The notes beneath the pieces were generated by a model that saw only the letters and a program-made list of their open reading frames with translations, did not search any database and was not told the origin of the DNA. From the NCBI RefSeq assembly GCF_900143515.1, contig NZ_FSQT01000002.1, positions 1,241,501-1,305,500 of the forward strand: DNA of 64,000 nt. Direction: 5' to 3'. The DNA is from Micromonospora cremea (GTDB lineage Bacteria; Actinomycetota; Actinomycetes; Mycobacteriales; Micromonosporaceae). A program made the position numbers and the translations under genes. This document shows, piece by piece, positions 34,269 to 43,191 of the stretch (position 1 is its first letter; each line of letters opens with the position of its first letter).

Positions 34269-35906
34269 TCAGAGCTCGACCGAGGTGATGTCGAGTTCGC
34301 CGACGTTGTTCAGCTCGAGCTTCTTGATCTTCTCCGAGTGGCCGGACTGCTGGCCGTAGAAGTAGACCGGAATGCTCGGGACGTCCTGGTCGACCAGCTC
34401 GACGGCCTTGGAGAACGCCTCGTGCGAGGCCTCCAGGCTCGGCGCGGCACCGGCCTGCTTGGCCAGCGCGTCGACCTGCGGGTTGCTGTAGAGGCCGTCG
34501 TTCGAGGAGCCACCAGTCACGTAGAGCGGGTTGATCCAGTTCTCCACGTCCGGGTAGTCCTGCTGCCAGGCGGCACGGTACGGGCCGGTCATCTTGCGTG
34601 CGTTGACCTGCTGGCGGAAGACCGCGAAGGTCGGCAGGCCCTCGGCGCGGGCCTCGATGCCGAGGTTGGTCTTGACCTGCTGCGCAACGGCGTCCATCCA
34701 GTCCTTGTGGCTGGAGTCCGTGTTGTAGAAGAAGACCATCTCGCCCTGGAAGCCGCCGGCCTCGGCCAGGAGCCGCTTGGCCTCGGTGGCGTCGAACTTG
34801 CAGGCGGTGCAGTTACCCGGCTTGGCACCCGGGGTCAGCGGGTTCGCCCAGCTGTCGGCCGGCTTGCGGGTACCGAAGAAGATCTTGTCCGTGATCTCCT
34901 GCCGGTTGATCGACAGCGACACGGCACGACGCAGCTTCGGGTCCTGGAAGCGCTTGTCGTACATCGGGAACGCGATCAGCCCGGTCGTCGGCGTGGTGGT
35001 CGACAGGCCCCGCTCACCGAGGTCGGTCTTCCACTTGTCACCGGCGAGCGCCGAGGTGGGGATCGACTCCAGGAAGTCCAGGTTGTTGGCCAGCAGGTCG
35101 TTGTAGGCCGCCGTCTCGTCCTGGTACAGCTTGACGTCGACGTCCTTGACCTTCATGGTGTCGCGCAGGTTGTAGTCGTCGAAGCGCGTCAGCTTGATGA
35201 GGACGTTGTCGTCCCACGACACGAACTTCACCGGCCCGTTACCGACCGGCTTCTTGCCGAACTCTTCGGGCTTCTGGGTGAAGAACACGTCCGGCAGCGG
35301 CATGAAGGCGCTGTAGCCGAGCTTGGTCGGGAAGACCGCGGTCGGGGCCGCCAGGGTGACCTCGAAGGTCTGGTCGTCGACGACCTTCAGGCCGGACAGC
35401 TTCTCGGCCGTGGGCGGCGGAGCCTTCTTCGGGCCCTCGCCGTCCGGGTCCGACGTGTAGGTCTTGTCGAAGCCCTCGATGTCCGAGAAGAAGGAGCCGT
35501 TCTGCGCGCCGTTCGGCGAGTAGGCGGCCCAGTTCCAGGCGTCGACGAAGTTCTTCGCCTTCACCTCGGTACCGTCGTGGAACTTGGTACCCTTCTTGAT
35601 CTTGATCGTGAAGACCTTGGAGTCCGTGGTGTTGATGGACTCCGCCAGCGCGTTGCGCGGGGCCCCACCGTCGTTCGGGTACTCGACCAGGCCGGTCCAC
35701 ATCCAGTCGATGATCTTGCCACCGCCGGTCTCCGTCGTGTTCGACGGGACCAGCGGGTTCTCCGGCTGGACGCCGTGGATAACGATCGAGCCGTCCTTGC
35801 TGGCGGCGGGATCGCCGTCATTGTCACCGCTCGAGCAACCGCTCGCGACAAGCGCGGCAGCCGCGCTGAGCGCGATCGCGCTCGTCGCCCGCTTCGAGAC
35901 TCTCAT
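34269..35906 (-). CDS. Peptide ABC transporter substrate-binding lipoprotein (operon 2)
   Basis: 545 aa from the ATG at 35906, preceded by AGGAGG. The signal peptide MRVSKRATSAIALSAAAALV ends in ASGC, a lipobox. The family-5 binding-protein core is visible: KKGTKFHDGTEVKAKNFVDA, RRAVSLSINRQEITDKIF, and the DYPDVENWINPLYV segment near residue 480. Loop cysteines (CTACKF) are an unusual extra. It differs from the operon 1 protein enough to suggest a different peptide preference. First gene of the operon. Confidence 0.93.
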   Translation of the reverse strand: MRVSKRATSAIALSAAAALVASGCSSGDNDGDPAASKDGSIVIHGVQPENPLVPSNTTETGGGKIIDWMWTGLVEYPNDGGAPRNALAESINTTDSKVFTIKIKKGTKFHDGTEVKAKNFVDAWNWAAYSPNGAQNGSFFSDIEGFDKTYTSDPDGEGPKKAPPPTAEKLSGLKVVDDQTFEVTLAAPTAVFPTKLGYSAFMPLPDVFFTQKPEEFGKKPVGNGPVKFVSWDDNVLIKLTRFDDYNLRDTMKVKDVDVKLYQDETAAYNDLLANNLDFLESIPTSALAGDKWKTDLGERGLSTTTPTTGLIAFPMYDKRFQDPKLRRAVSLSINRQEITDKIFFGTRKPADSWANPLTPGAKPGNCTACKFDATEAKRLLAEAGGFQGEMVFFYNTDSSHKDWMDAVAQQVKTNLGIEARAEGLPTFAVFRQQVNARKMTGPYRAAWQQDYPDVENWINPLYVTGGSSNDGLYSNPQVDALAKQAGAAPSLEASHEAFSKAVELVDQDVPSIPVYFYGQQSGHSEKIKKLELNNVGELDITSVEL

Positions 35907-36337
35907 TCCGAGGGGCCTCCTCTTTCTGAACCTGGTTCCGTCGTGGGTTTCACGCACGTCTGGGGGTGACACCGCCCGACCACCCCGGGGCGCGGGTCGC
36001 CGGGTTCACAGGGAAGTTGGGGACACCCCTGATGTTCCGATCCGCCGGGCTCCCCACCGACGAGGTACGGCCCGACGCAGGCGACACAGCCACGAACTTG
36101 CCGCGAAACAGCGGAGGTCGTGGTCGTGAGCCGTACGGAGTGCCGCACACCGAGGGTGGGGTGCTGCCACTGTGACACTCACTTGCCGCTTCCGTGAAGG
36201 TGCCGTTATCAAGCCGTTAGTTGCCCGCCACGTTGCCGATACTTGAAAATTGATCATAAAACCGTCCGCTCGGGCATCTCTGAGCAGGAAATACGCGGCC
36301 CAGCCGGACGCCGGCGCCCGGCGTAGGCTCGGGTCCT
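35907..36337. promoter_or_regulatory. Divergent promoter region, operon 2 and PIG-L deacetylase
   Basis: There is no supported gene here. At 36171-36186 the minus strand carries GCAAGTGAGTGTCACA, the partner of the box at 34189. At 36236-36268 the sequence becomes AT-rich (ACTTGAAAATTGATCATAAA), unlike its surroundings, and probably holds promoter or operator elements for one or both genes. Confidence 0.5.
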
Positions 36338-37072
36338 GTGAGCTTTCCGGCATCCGCTCCCGTGCTGTCCGACGTCCGTCGCGCGCTGGCCGTTTTTGCC
36401 CATCCGGACGATGTCGACTTCGGCTGCACAGGCACGATTGCCGGCTGGGTGGACGAGGGCGTCGAGGTCGCCTATCTGATCATCACCCGTGGCGAGGCCG
36501 GCGGCTTCGACGACACCGACCGGTCCGAGATGCCCCGGCTGCGCGAAGCGGAACAGCGGGCCGCGGCCGCCGTTGCGGGCGTGCGGCAGGTCGACTTCCT
36601 CGACGGGTACCCCGACGGCACGCTGACCTCGACCCCGGCGCTACGCCGGGACATCGCCGCGGCCATCCGCCGGTTCCGGCCCGACCGGGTGTTGACCAGC
36701 TCGCCGCTGCGCCGCTGGGAGCTGCTGGCCGGACCGAGTCACCCCGACCACCTGGCCGTCGGGGAGGCCACCACCTGCGCCATCTACCCGGACGCGCGCA
36801 ACCCCTTCGCGTTCCCCGAGCTGCTGGCCGAGGGGCTGGAGCCGTGGGTCGTCCGGGAGGTCTGGTACGCCGGCGGCCCCGCCCCGGACCACGCCGTCGA
36901 CATCACCGACCGGTACGACCGCAAGGTGGCCGCGATGCGCGCCCACCACTCGCAGACCGGTCACATGGACGTGCCGGCGTGGATCCACGAACGACTCGCC
37001 GCGGTCGCCGCCGACGCGGGCCTGCCACCGGGCCGGCTGGCCGAAGCGTTCACAGTCCTGCGGACCACCTGA
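36338..37072 (+). CDS. PIG-L family deacetylase (MshB/Mca-like fold)
   Basis: 244 aa from a GTG. The zinc-binding AHPDDVDFGCTGTIAGWVDE motif is at about residues 23-42, holding the His, Asp and Asp typical of LmbE/PIG-L N-deacetylases. ITRGEAGG and the later SHPDHLAVGEAT, with the third zinc ligand, complete the site. There is no signal peptide. Members deacetylate GlcNAc-inositol, mycothiol conjugates, or antibiotic precursors. Short length and an isolated setting do not allow a choice. Divergent from the operon 2 binding protein. Confidence 0.88.
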   Translation: MSFPASAPVLSDVRRALAVFAHPDDVDFGCTGTIAGWVDEGVEVAYLIITRGEAGGFDDTDRSEMPRLREAEQRAAAAVAGVRQVDFLDGYPDGTLTSTPALRRDIAAAIRRFRPDRVLTSSPLRRWELLAGPSHPDHLAVGEATTCAIYPDARNPFAFPELLAEGLEPWVVREVWYAGGPAPDHAVDITDRYDRKVAAMRAHHSQTGHMDVPAWIHERLAAVAADAGLPPGRLAEAFTVLRTT

Positions 37073-37138
37073 GCCGCCGGCCCACCCGCCGAAGTGGCCC
37101 GTTGCGGTGGCAGGCGCCGGCCGGCCCGCGACGTCAGA

Positions 37139-37831
37139 TCACACGAGCCGGCGGTCCGCCGCCCATCGGGACAGCTCGTAGCGGTTGGACATCTGAAGCT
37201 TGCGCAGCACGTTCGACACGTGCGTCTCCACCGTCTTGATGGAGATGAACAGCTCCTTCGCGATCTCCTTGTACGCGTACCCCCGAGCGAGCAGCCGCAG
37301 CACCTCCCGCTCCCGGTTGGTGAGCTGGTCCAGCTCCGGATCGGCCACCGGGGCGTCCGGCCGGGCCGCGAAGGCGTCCAGCACGAACCCGGCTAGCCGA
37401 GGGCTGAACACGGCGTCGCCGTCGGCGACCCGGCGGATCGCCGCGGCCAGCTCGTCCGGGGAGATGGTTTTGGTGACGTAACCCCGGGCGCCGGCACGGA
37501 TCAGCCCGATCACGTCCTCCGCCGCGTCGGAGACGCTCAGCGCCAGGAACTTGACCTGCGGATGGCTGCGGCGCATCGCCTCCAGCACCGCGCGTCCGCC
37601 GCCGTCGGGCATGTGCACATCGAGCAGCACCACGTCCGGTCCGGTCGCGGCGATCCGGGTGACCGCCTCGGCCACCGTGCTCGCCTCGCCCACCACCTCG
37701 ACGTGGGCGCCCAACTCCGCGCGCACCCCGGCCCGGAACATGGCGTGGTCGTCCACCAGGAACACCCGCAGCCGTTCGGGGCGACGGTCCGCCGGGTCGA
37801 GCTGCTCCATCGACTGCTCAGCCATGGTCAT
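37139..37831 (-). CDS. NarL/LuxR-type response regulator, LiaR-like
   Basis: 230 aa. The receiver domain begins RLRVFLVDDHAMFRAGVRAE with the acidic pair, has the phospho-acceptor in VVLLDVHMPDGGG, and the conserved lysine in ARGYVTKTISPDEL. The C-terminal LuxR helix-turn-helix is LTNREREVLRLLARGYAYKE and FISIKTVETHVSNVLRKLQM. The ATG overlaps the kinase stop by 4 bases (ATGA). With the PspC-containing kinase and the LiaF-like protein next to it, it looks like the output of an envelope-stress system. Confidence 0.9.
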   Translation of the reverse strand: MTMAEQSMEQLDPADRRPERLRVFLVDDHAMFRAGVRAELGAHVEVVGEASTVAEAVTRIAATGPDVVLLDVHMPDGGGRAVLEAMRRSHPQVKFLALSVSDAAEDVIGLIRAGARGYVTKTISPDELAAAIRRVADGDAVFSPRLAGFVLDAFAARPDAPVADPELDQLTNREREVLRLLARGYAYKEIAKELFISIKTVETHVSNVLRKLQMSNRYELSRWAADRRLV

Positions 37832-39093
37832 CTGTTCCTCTCCGCTGCGGACGAGTCCCGGGAGATCGGCAGGATCAACCGGACCTCGGTCCCCTCCCCC
37901 GGGCCGGACCGGATCTCGGCCCGTCCGCCGTGCCGCTTCATCCGCCCGATGATCGAGCCGCGTACGCCGTGCCGGTGGTCCTCCACGGTATCCGGGTCGA
38001 AGCCCGCTCCCCGGTCCCGGACGAAGACGCTGACCTGATCGGGCTCCACCTCGGCGTAGAGCGACACGGTCTGCACCCCCGCGTGCCGGGCCGCGTTCAC
38101 CAGCGCCTCCCGCGCGGCGGCGACCAGCGCCCCGACCTTCTCGTCGGTCTCCCGGTCGCCGACCACCACCGCCTCCACCGTGATCGCGAACGTGTCCTCG
38201 ACCTCGGCCGCGGCCTGCTCCAGCGCGGCCGCGAGGCGCTCGTTCGGCGACGCGGTGGGCTTGTAGAGCCAGTTGCGCAGCGAACGTTCCTGCCCCCGGG
38301 CCAGCCGCTGCACCGTCTTGACGTCACCGGCGTTGCGCTGGATCAGGGCCAACGTGTGCAGCACCTGGTCGTGCACCATCGCGGCCAGCTCGGCCCGCTC
38401 CTGCTCCCGTATGCGGCCCTCGCGCTCCGAGCGGAGCTGGCTGTACGTCCGCCAGAGCACCGGCGCGGCGACCACCCCGACCCCGGCCAGCCCGACCAGC
38501 GCGAAGATCACGCCGTTGATCACGGCGTCGAAGTTCTGTGCCGGCGAGTAGACCGCCGCGACGCCGATGATGCCGACCGCGACCAGCACCCCGCCGCCGA
38601 TGAACCGGAGCACGAAGGCCCGCCGGTCGCTCTCCTCGACCACCGCGCCGAGCCAGGGCACCGGCATCGTGTCGCCCCACCGCCGCCGCCGCTCGGGCGC
38701 GGACTGGTGCCAGATGACCCCGGCGCCGACCGCGATGATGGCCACCAGCCAGCCGGCGGTGCCCGCCGCGCCGACCGAGTCGAAGACCATCACCTGGATC
38801 AGCAGGACTCCGAGCCCGATCCCCACGAACGGCAGGAGCTGGGCGACGTCCCGCCGGGGCGGCACCGCGGTGTCGCCGGGCCGCAGCGGCACCACCGCCC
38901 AGAAGGCCGCGTAGAGCAGCAGGCCGAGCCCGCTCAGCCCGAGCAGCACCATGAACGCGACTCGCACCCGCAGCACCGAGATGCCGAGGTGGTCGGCGAT
39001 GCCGGCGGCGACGCCGGCGGCCATCCGGTGCTCGGGGGCGCGGTAGAGGCGCGGGGGCGGGGTCACGATGCTGATCGGAGGCTCCCTGGTCAC
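37828..39093 (-). CDS. PspC-domain sensor histidine kinase, LiaS-like
   Basis: 421 aa from a GTG at 39093; a GTG at 39066 would also keep the domain. An N-terminal PspC domain (RLYRAPEHRMAAGVAAGIAD, then LRVRVAFMVLLGLSGLGLLL) is followed by about four more hydrophobic segments. The HisKA_3 box is LAAMVHDQVLHTLALIQRNA with the phospho-accepting His, and the ATP-binding domain includes LVNAARHAGVQ and VFVRDRGAGFDPDT. Coupled to the regulator at 37139. PspC domains usually sense membrane stress through a partner, and the divergent gene at 39252 encodes one candidate. Confidence 0.9.
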   Translation of the reverse strand: MTREPPISIVTPPPRLYRAPEHRMAAGVAAGIADHLGISVLRVRVAFMVLLGLSGLGLLLYAAFWAVVPLRPGDTAVPPRRDVAQLLPFVGIGLGVLLIQVMVFDSVGAAGTAGWLVAIIAVGAGVIWHQSAPERRRRWGDTMPVPWLGAVVEESDRRAFVLRFIGGGVLVAVGIIGVAAVYSPAQNFDAVINGVIFALVGLAGVGVVAAPVLWRTYSQLRSEREGRIREQERAELAAMVHDQVLHTLALIQRNAGDVKTVQRLARGQERSLRNWLYKPTASPNERLAAALEQAAAEVEDTFAITVEAVVVGDRETDEKVGALVAAAREALVNAARHAGVQTVSLYAEVEPDQVSVFVRDRGAGFDPDTVEDHRHGVRGSIIGRMKRHGGRAEIRSGPGEGTEVRLILPISRDSSAAERNR

Positions 39094-39251
39094 GGTGGCG
39101 GGTCGGGCGAGGTTGGTGGATCCGATCGTCACACGCTGCGGCGTACCGCGACCACGGGGACGCCCCCGACATTCCGGCCGCCCGGATCTCAGGGTGGGGT
39201 CAGGGTCGGGTCCTGAGGTCGCTCGGGCGGGACTGGCAGCAGGATCGAGGC

Positions 39252-41126
39252 ATGACCGAGGAAGCTGCCCCGCCGCCCCGACCCGGGTCGGCACAGCCGG
39301 GCGGTTCATCACCGCCCTCACCAGCCGCGATACCCGCCGGTTGGGCCGAGCCCACCCCGTTCGGCCCGCCCACCGGCGCCACCACCGGGTTCGACGCCGG
39401 CCCGGCCGCCGACCCCACACCGGGCGCTCCGGGCAGCGGCTACGGGCCCGGTAGCGCGGGCTACGGGCCCGGCGTCGGCTATGCGGCCGGCACCGGCTAC
39501 GGGCCGGGGGGGGCCGGGGGCATGCCACCCGGGCCGGGTGGTCCCGGTCCGTCGGCACCGCCACCGCCGCTGGGCGGCGCCGGCTTCACCTCTCGGTACG
39601 GGCTGGTCCGGCCGCGCGACGGGCGCTACCTGGCCGGGGTCTGCGCGGCCATCGGCCGAGCCACCAACACCGATCCGGTGCTCTGGCGGGTGCTGCTCGC
39701 GGTGCTCGGGTTCTTCGGCGGCATCGGCATCCTGGTGTACGTCGCCGCCTGGCTGATCATCCCCAACGAGGGCGACACCGCGTCCCCGGTGGAGTCCATG
39801 CTCGGGCGCGGCCGGTCCAGCATGTCGCCGGTGACCGTGATCGTCCTGGGCATCCTGGTGGCGGCCAGCTTCGGCTACATCGTCACCGACGCCTTCCGCG
39901 CGGTGCTGCTCGGCGCCGCCATCCTGATCGGCGGTGCGCTCCTGCTCAACCGGGACAGCCGAGGGCCACAGCCCGGCACTCCGGGCCCGATGCCATCCGC
40001 ACCGGTCGGTACGCCGTCCGGGCCGGTCCCGCCGGTCACCTGGCCCGCGCCGGCGCACGGCGCCGTGCCGCCCACCGGCCCGCCGGCGACGGCACCGCTG
40101 GCCGGCGGGGATCCGGCGTACGCCACCGCGGCACCGGACGTGTCGCCGACCCTGCACGCCCCGGCTCACGGTGCGCAGCCGTCCGCCGGTCCGCAGCCGT
40201 TCACCAGCGCGCAGCCGGTGTCCGGGGTGGGCCCGGTGTCCGGGCAACCGGCCGCCACGACGGCTCAGCAGGCCGCCTGGCCCGCGCCCGCGCCCGCCGC
40301 ACCCGGCTGGCCGAGCACCGGCACGCCCAGCGGCGGTTGGCCGTCGGCGCCCGTGGCGGGTGCTCCCGCCGCCGGCGTCCCGGCCGGCTACCCGGTCACG
40401 CCGCCGCCACCGGCCGGATACCGCCCTCCGTTTGCGCCGCACGGGCCGTACGCGTCACCGGCCGCCTACCCGCCGCCCAAGCCGCCCAAGCCACCGAAGC
40501 CACCGAAGCGACCCCGCGAGCGCTCCCCGCTCGGCGCGGTGACCTTCTCGCTGATCTTCCTGGCCCTCGGCGTGGTCGCGCTGCTCGACCTGCTGGACGT
40601 CTTCGACGTCGGCGCGTCGGCGTACTTCGCCGCCGCGCTGGCCACGATCGCGCTGGGACTGCTGGTCGGCACCTGGTTCGGCCGGGCCCGCTGGCTGATC
40701 GCGCTCGGCCTGGTGACCGCCGCCGCGCTGGGAACGGCCACGGTGGCCGAGTCCTACGACCGGATCCGCGGGGTCGACGGCGCGGTCACCTGGGCGCCCA
40801 CCGACTACCGCGACCTCGCGGACCGGTACGAGAACAGCTTCGGTGACGCCGTGCTCGACCTGCGCGGGATCGACTTCGCCAAGCGGGACAGTCAGGTGAC
40901 CGTGGCGATCAACTTCGGCCAGGCGACCGTGGTCGTGCCCCCGAACGTGGACGTCACGACGGTGGCCGACGTCAACGCGGGCGACGCCACCATCTTCGGC
41001 AACCGATCCGGCGGGCTGGACGGGCGCCTGCGGGAGTCGACCGACCTCGGTGCGGACGGGCCCGGGGGCGGGACACTTCGCCTGTACATCCACGTCAATG
41101 CCGGCAACCTGGAGGTGACCCGGTGA
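39252..41126 (+). CDS. PspC and LiaF-like membrane protein with proline-rich linkers
   Basis: 624 aa. Residues 1-115 are low-complexity (Gly, Pro, Ala, Tyr). A PspC domain lies at about 116-175 (RPRDGRYLAGVCAAIGRATN and VLGFFGGIGILVYVAAWLII), followed by a pair of helices near 195-240. A 200-residue Pro/Ala linker rich in Thr and Ser leads to further helices around 440-500. The C-terminal 100 residues (AVLDLRGIDFAKRDSQVTVA and VTVAINFGQATVVVPPNVDV) resemble LiaF, whose beta-helix inhibits the LiaS kinase. It is divergent from the PspC kinase, so it is probably the inhibitory partner (inference). Confidence 0.85.
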   Translation: MTEEAAPPPRPGSAQPGGSSPPSPAAIPAGWAEPTPFGPPTGATTGFDAGPAADPTPGAPGSGYGPGSAGYGPGVGYAAGTGYGPGGAGGMPPGPGGPGPSAPPPPLGGAGFTSRYGLVRPRDGRYLAGVCAAIGRATNTDPVLWRVLLAVLGFFGGIGILVYVAAWLIIPNEGDTASPVESMLGRGRSSMSPVTVIVLGILVAASFGYIVTDAFRAVLLGAAILIGGALLLNRDSRGPQPGTPGPMPSAPVGTPSGPVPPVTWPAPAHGAVPPTGPPATAPLAGGDPAYATAAPDVSPTLHAPAHGAQPSAGPQPFTSAQPVSGVGPVSGQPAATTAQQAAWPAPAPAAPGWPSTGTPSGGWPSAPVAGAPAAGVPAGYPVTPPPPAGYRPPFAPHGPYASPAAYPPPKPPKPPKPPKRPRERSPLGAVTFSLIFLALGVVALLDLLDVFDVGASAYFAAALATIALGLLVGTWFGRARWLIALGLVTAAALGTATVAESYDRIRGVDGAVTWAPTDYRDLADRYENSFGDAVLDLRGIDFAKRDSQVTVAINFGQATVVVPPNVDVTTVADVNAGDATIFGNRSGGLDGRLRESTDLGADGPGGGTLRLYIHVNAGNLEVTR

Positions 41127-41758
41127 AGGCTCACCGTACGGACCTGGTGTCGTTCGCCTTCGGGCTGGTGTTCCTGGGGCTGTCCGCCTGGTGGCTGCTC
41201 GCCCAGCTGCTCGGGCTCGCGCTGCCGCCGGTCGGCTGGTTCCTGGCCGGTGCACTGATCCTGATCGGGGTCTTCGGGCTGGTCGGCGCGCTGCGCTCCA
41301 GCCGGCCGGTCCAACCGGCACCGACCGCTCCGGACGCCGTCGCCACCGAACCTGCCGCGCCGGTTTCCGGTGCGTCCGCGCCGACCTCCGGCGCGGGCCT
41401 GCCGTCCTGGGACGCCGAACGCTCCACCTGGGACTCTCCTGCACCGGGTCCGGTGCCGGAGACGCCGACGGCGGAGCTGCGGGCACCGGAGACGCCGACG
41501 GCGGAGCTGCGGGCACCGGAGACGCCGACGGCGGAGCTGCGGCCAGCGGAGACGCCGATTGCGGAGGTGATCCACCCTGCCTGGCTGGCCCACCCGCCGT
41601 CGGAGCCGGAAACCACCCCGGTCGCCGATCAGCGCGCCGACGGGGGCGACGAGCCGACCACCGGCCTCCTCGCCCGTCCGGCCGGGGCCGAGGCCGACGA
41701 GCCGACCCGGGTCGACCACCCGGCGGACGAGCGGGACGATCAGCGGCGGGAGTCCTGA
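41123..41758 (+). CDS. Two-helix membrane protein with a repeated ETPTAELRAP tail
   Basis: 211 aa; the GTG overlaps the preceding stop by 4 bases. Two hydrophobic segments (LVSFAFGLVFLGLSAWWLLA and GWFLAGALILIGVFGLVGAL) are followed by a 150-residue polar tail, probably cytoplasmic. The tail holds a ten-residue repeat, ETPTAELRAP, in three near-perfect copies, encoded by a 30-bp tandem repeat, and ends Asp/Glu-rich. No known domain is recognised. It is co-transcribed with the LiaF-like gene and may work with it. Confidence 0.8.
   Translation: MKAHRTDLVSFAFGLVFLGLSAWWLLAQLLGLALPPVGWFLAGALILIGVFGLVGALRSSRPVQPAPTAPDAVATEPAAPVSGASAPTSGAGLPSWDAERSTWDSPAPGPVPETPTAELRAPETPTAELRAPETPTAELRPAETPIAEVIHPAWLAHPPSEPETTPVADQRADGGDEPTTGLLARPAGAEADEPTRVDHPADERDDQRRES
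41459..41568 (+). repeat. 30-bp in-frame tandem repeat
   Basis: Units begin at 41459, 41489 and 41519, with a partial degenerate unit at 41549. The first two are identical (GAGACGCCGACGGCGGAGCT, then GCGGGCACCG). Being a multiple of three it adds ten residues per unit, so copy number could vary between strains without breaking the frame. Confidence 0.85.
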
Positions 41759-41762
41759 CCCG

Positions 41763-41822
41763 GCGCCTGCCCGCGCCGGCCTTCTCGACCGCTACGGCGG
41801 TGCGGTCGGCGCGGGCAGGCGC
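41763..41822 (+). terminator. Nested hairpin after the LiaF-like operon
   Basis: Outer arms of 16 bases (GCGCCTGCCCGCGCCG and its complement) pair perfectly. The 28-base interior has its own GACCGC/GCGGTC stem. It begins 5 bases after the stop and ends about 100 bases before psd. Confidence 0.75.
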
Positions 41823-41924
41823 ATATGCTGACCGGTGGAGATCTCGCCTCCGCCGGCCGGCCCGTCCCGCCATGGCGGGCCCCGCCGCGATTCCCGTCTC
41901 TACCCCGTCAGGAGCCCGTCCGAC

Positions 41925-43178
41925 ATGACCCAGTCCCCCGCCGTGCGTACCACCGGTCGGTCCGGTCCGGTCCGCATCGGCGAGCGAGCCGCCCGTACGC
42001 TCGTCACCGAGCTGGCCCGGATCAACGATCCCAAGGTCGCCCTCCTGGTCGGCGCGAGCCCGGAGTCCGCGGTGCTGGCCGCGGCGATCGAGGCGCTGCT
42101 CCCCGGTGACCGGCTCACCGTGGTACCCGCCGAGTCGTCCGGCGTCACCGTGCTCCGCGAGCACGTCACCGCCCAGGGCCGGTGGGTCGCCGACCGGGTT
42201 CAGGTGATCGACTCGCTGGCCGAGGCCGAGGCCGCCGCGGTGGTCATCGCCGGCGAGGCGTTCACCGGCACCGCCGAAGAGACCCGCGGCGCCATCGAGG
42301 CCCTGGTCAAGCACCTGGCCGACGGAGCGGTGCTCAGCGTCGCCACCACCGCCACGCCCGGCCGGACCACCGGCGCCGCGGCCGAGCTGGCCCGGCAGGA
42401 CGCCCTCTACGGCGTCGGCGCAGACCTGGTGCTGCGCAACTCGCCGCCGGTCCGGATCTACCGGCTACGGTTCACCCCGGCCAGCCCGGCCGCGGCCGAC
42501 CGGTTGGCCCCGGCGCACCGGCCGTCGAGCGTGCCGCTGACCCGCGGCATGCACATCGACTCCAACGGGGTGGCCGCGGCGGGCATCACGCTGGGCCTGG
42601 CCGCGCTGGCCCGGGTGGCGCGTCCCTCGTCGAAGCTCTGGCTGCTGCCGGCGCTGGCGGCCGGGCCGGTCGCCGCGTTCTTCCGTGACCCGCAGCGCGA
42701 CGTGCCGGAGGACCCGGCGGCCGTGGTCGCCAGCGCCGACGGGCAGGTCCTGTCGGTGCAGCGACTGCACGACGAACGTTTCGGCGACGGTGAGTGGCTG
42801 CGGATCGCCGTTTTCCTGTCCGTCCTGGACGTACACGTCAACCGAGCGCCCGTCGCCGGCAAGGTTGTCGACTACTTCGTGGCCGACGGCGGCTTCGTGA
42901 ACGCGATGAAGCCGGACGCCGAGCACAACGTGGCCGCGTACACCGTGCTGGACACCAGCCGCGGCACGGTGGTGGTCGCGCAGCGGACCGGGCTGATCGC
43001 CCGCCGGATCGTGCAGCGCGCGCCGATCGGCGCGCTGCTGGCGAAGGGCGAGCGCTTCGGGCTGATCAGGTTCGGCTCCCGGACCGACGTGTACCTGCCG
43101 GCCGACGCCGCCGAGCCGCTGGTCGGGCCGGGCGACAAGGTGGTCGGGGGCTCCACGGTCATCGCCCGCTGGCGCTGA
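41925..43178 (+). CDS. psd: Phosphatidylserine decarboxylase with methyltransferase-like N-terminal domain
   Basis: 417 aa from the ATG at 41925. The C-terminal 210 residues are the decarboxylase proenzyme: AAFFRDPQRDVPEDPAAVVA, IAVFLSVLDVHVNRAPVAGK, and the self-cleavage site in LIRFGSRTDVYLP, where Gly-Ser is cut to form the pyruvoyl group. The enzyme makes phosphatidylethanolamine. Residues 20-200 are an unusual extra domain with an alternating alpha/beta pattern resembling a class-I methyltransferase (VALLVGASPESAVLAAAIEA; GDRLTVVPAESS). Its glycine-rich motif I is altered, so activity is uncertain. The gene is convergent with pssA, which makes its substrate. Confidence 0.88.
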   Translation: MTQSPAVRTTGRSGPVRIGERAARTLVTELARINDPKVALLVGASPESAVLAAAIEALLPGDRLTVVPAESSGVTVLREHVTAQGRWVADRVQVIDSLAEAEAAAVVIAGEAFTGTAEETRGAIEALVKHLADGAVLSVATTATPGRTTGAAAELARQDALYGVGADLVLRNSPPVRIYRLRFTPASPAAADRLAPAHRPSSVPLTRGMHIDSNGVAAAGITLGLAALARVARPSSKLWLLPALAAGPVAAFFRDPQRDVPEDPAAVVASADGQVLSVQRLHDERFGDGEWLRIAVFLSVLDVHVNRAPVAGKVVDYFVADGGFVNAMKPDAEHNVAAYTVLDTSRGTVVVAQRTGLIARRIVQRAPIGALLAKGERFGLIRFGSRTDVYLPADAAEPLVGPGDKVVGGSTVIARWR

Positions 43179-43191
43179 CCCGTCGACGAAG

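Noticed and set aside
41370..41570. Arg-rich frame with RRRRRSCGHR repeats
   Set aside because: It is the same 30-bp tandem repeat read in a different frame of the membrane-protein gene.
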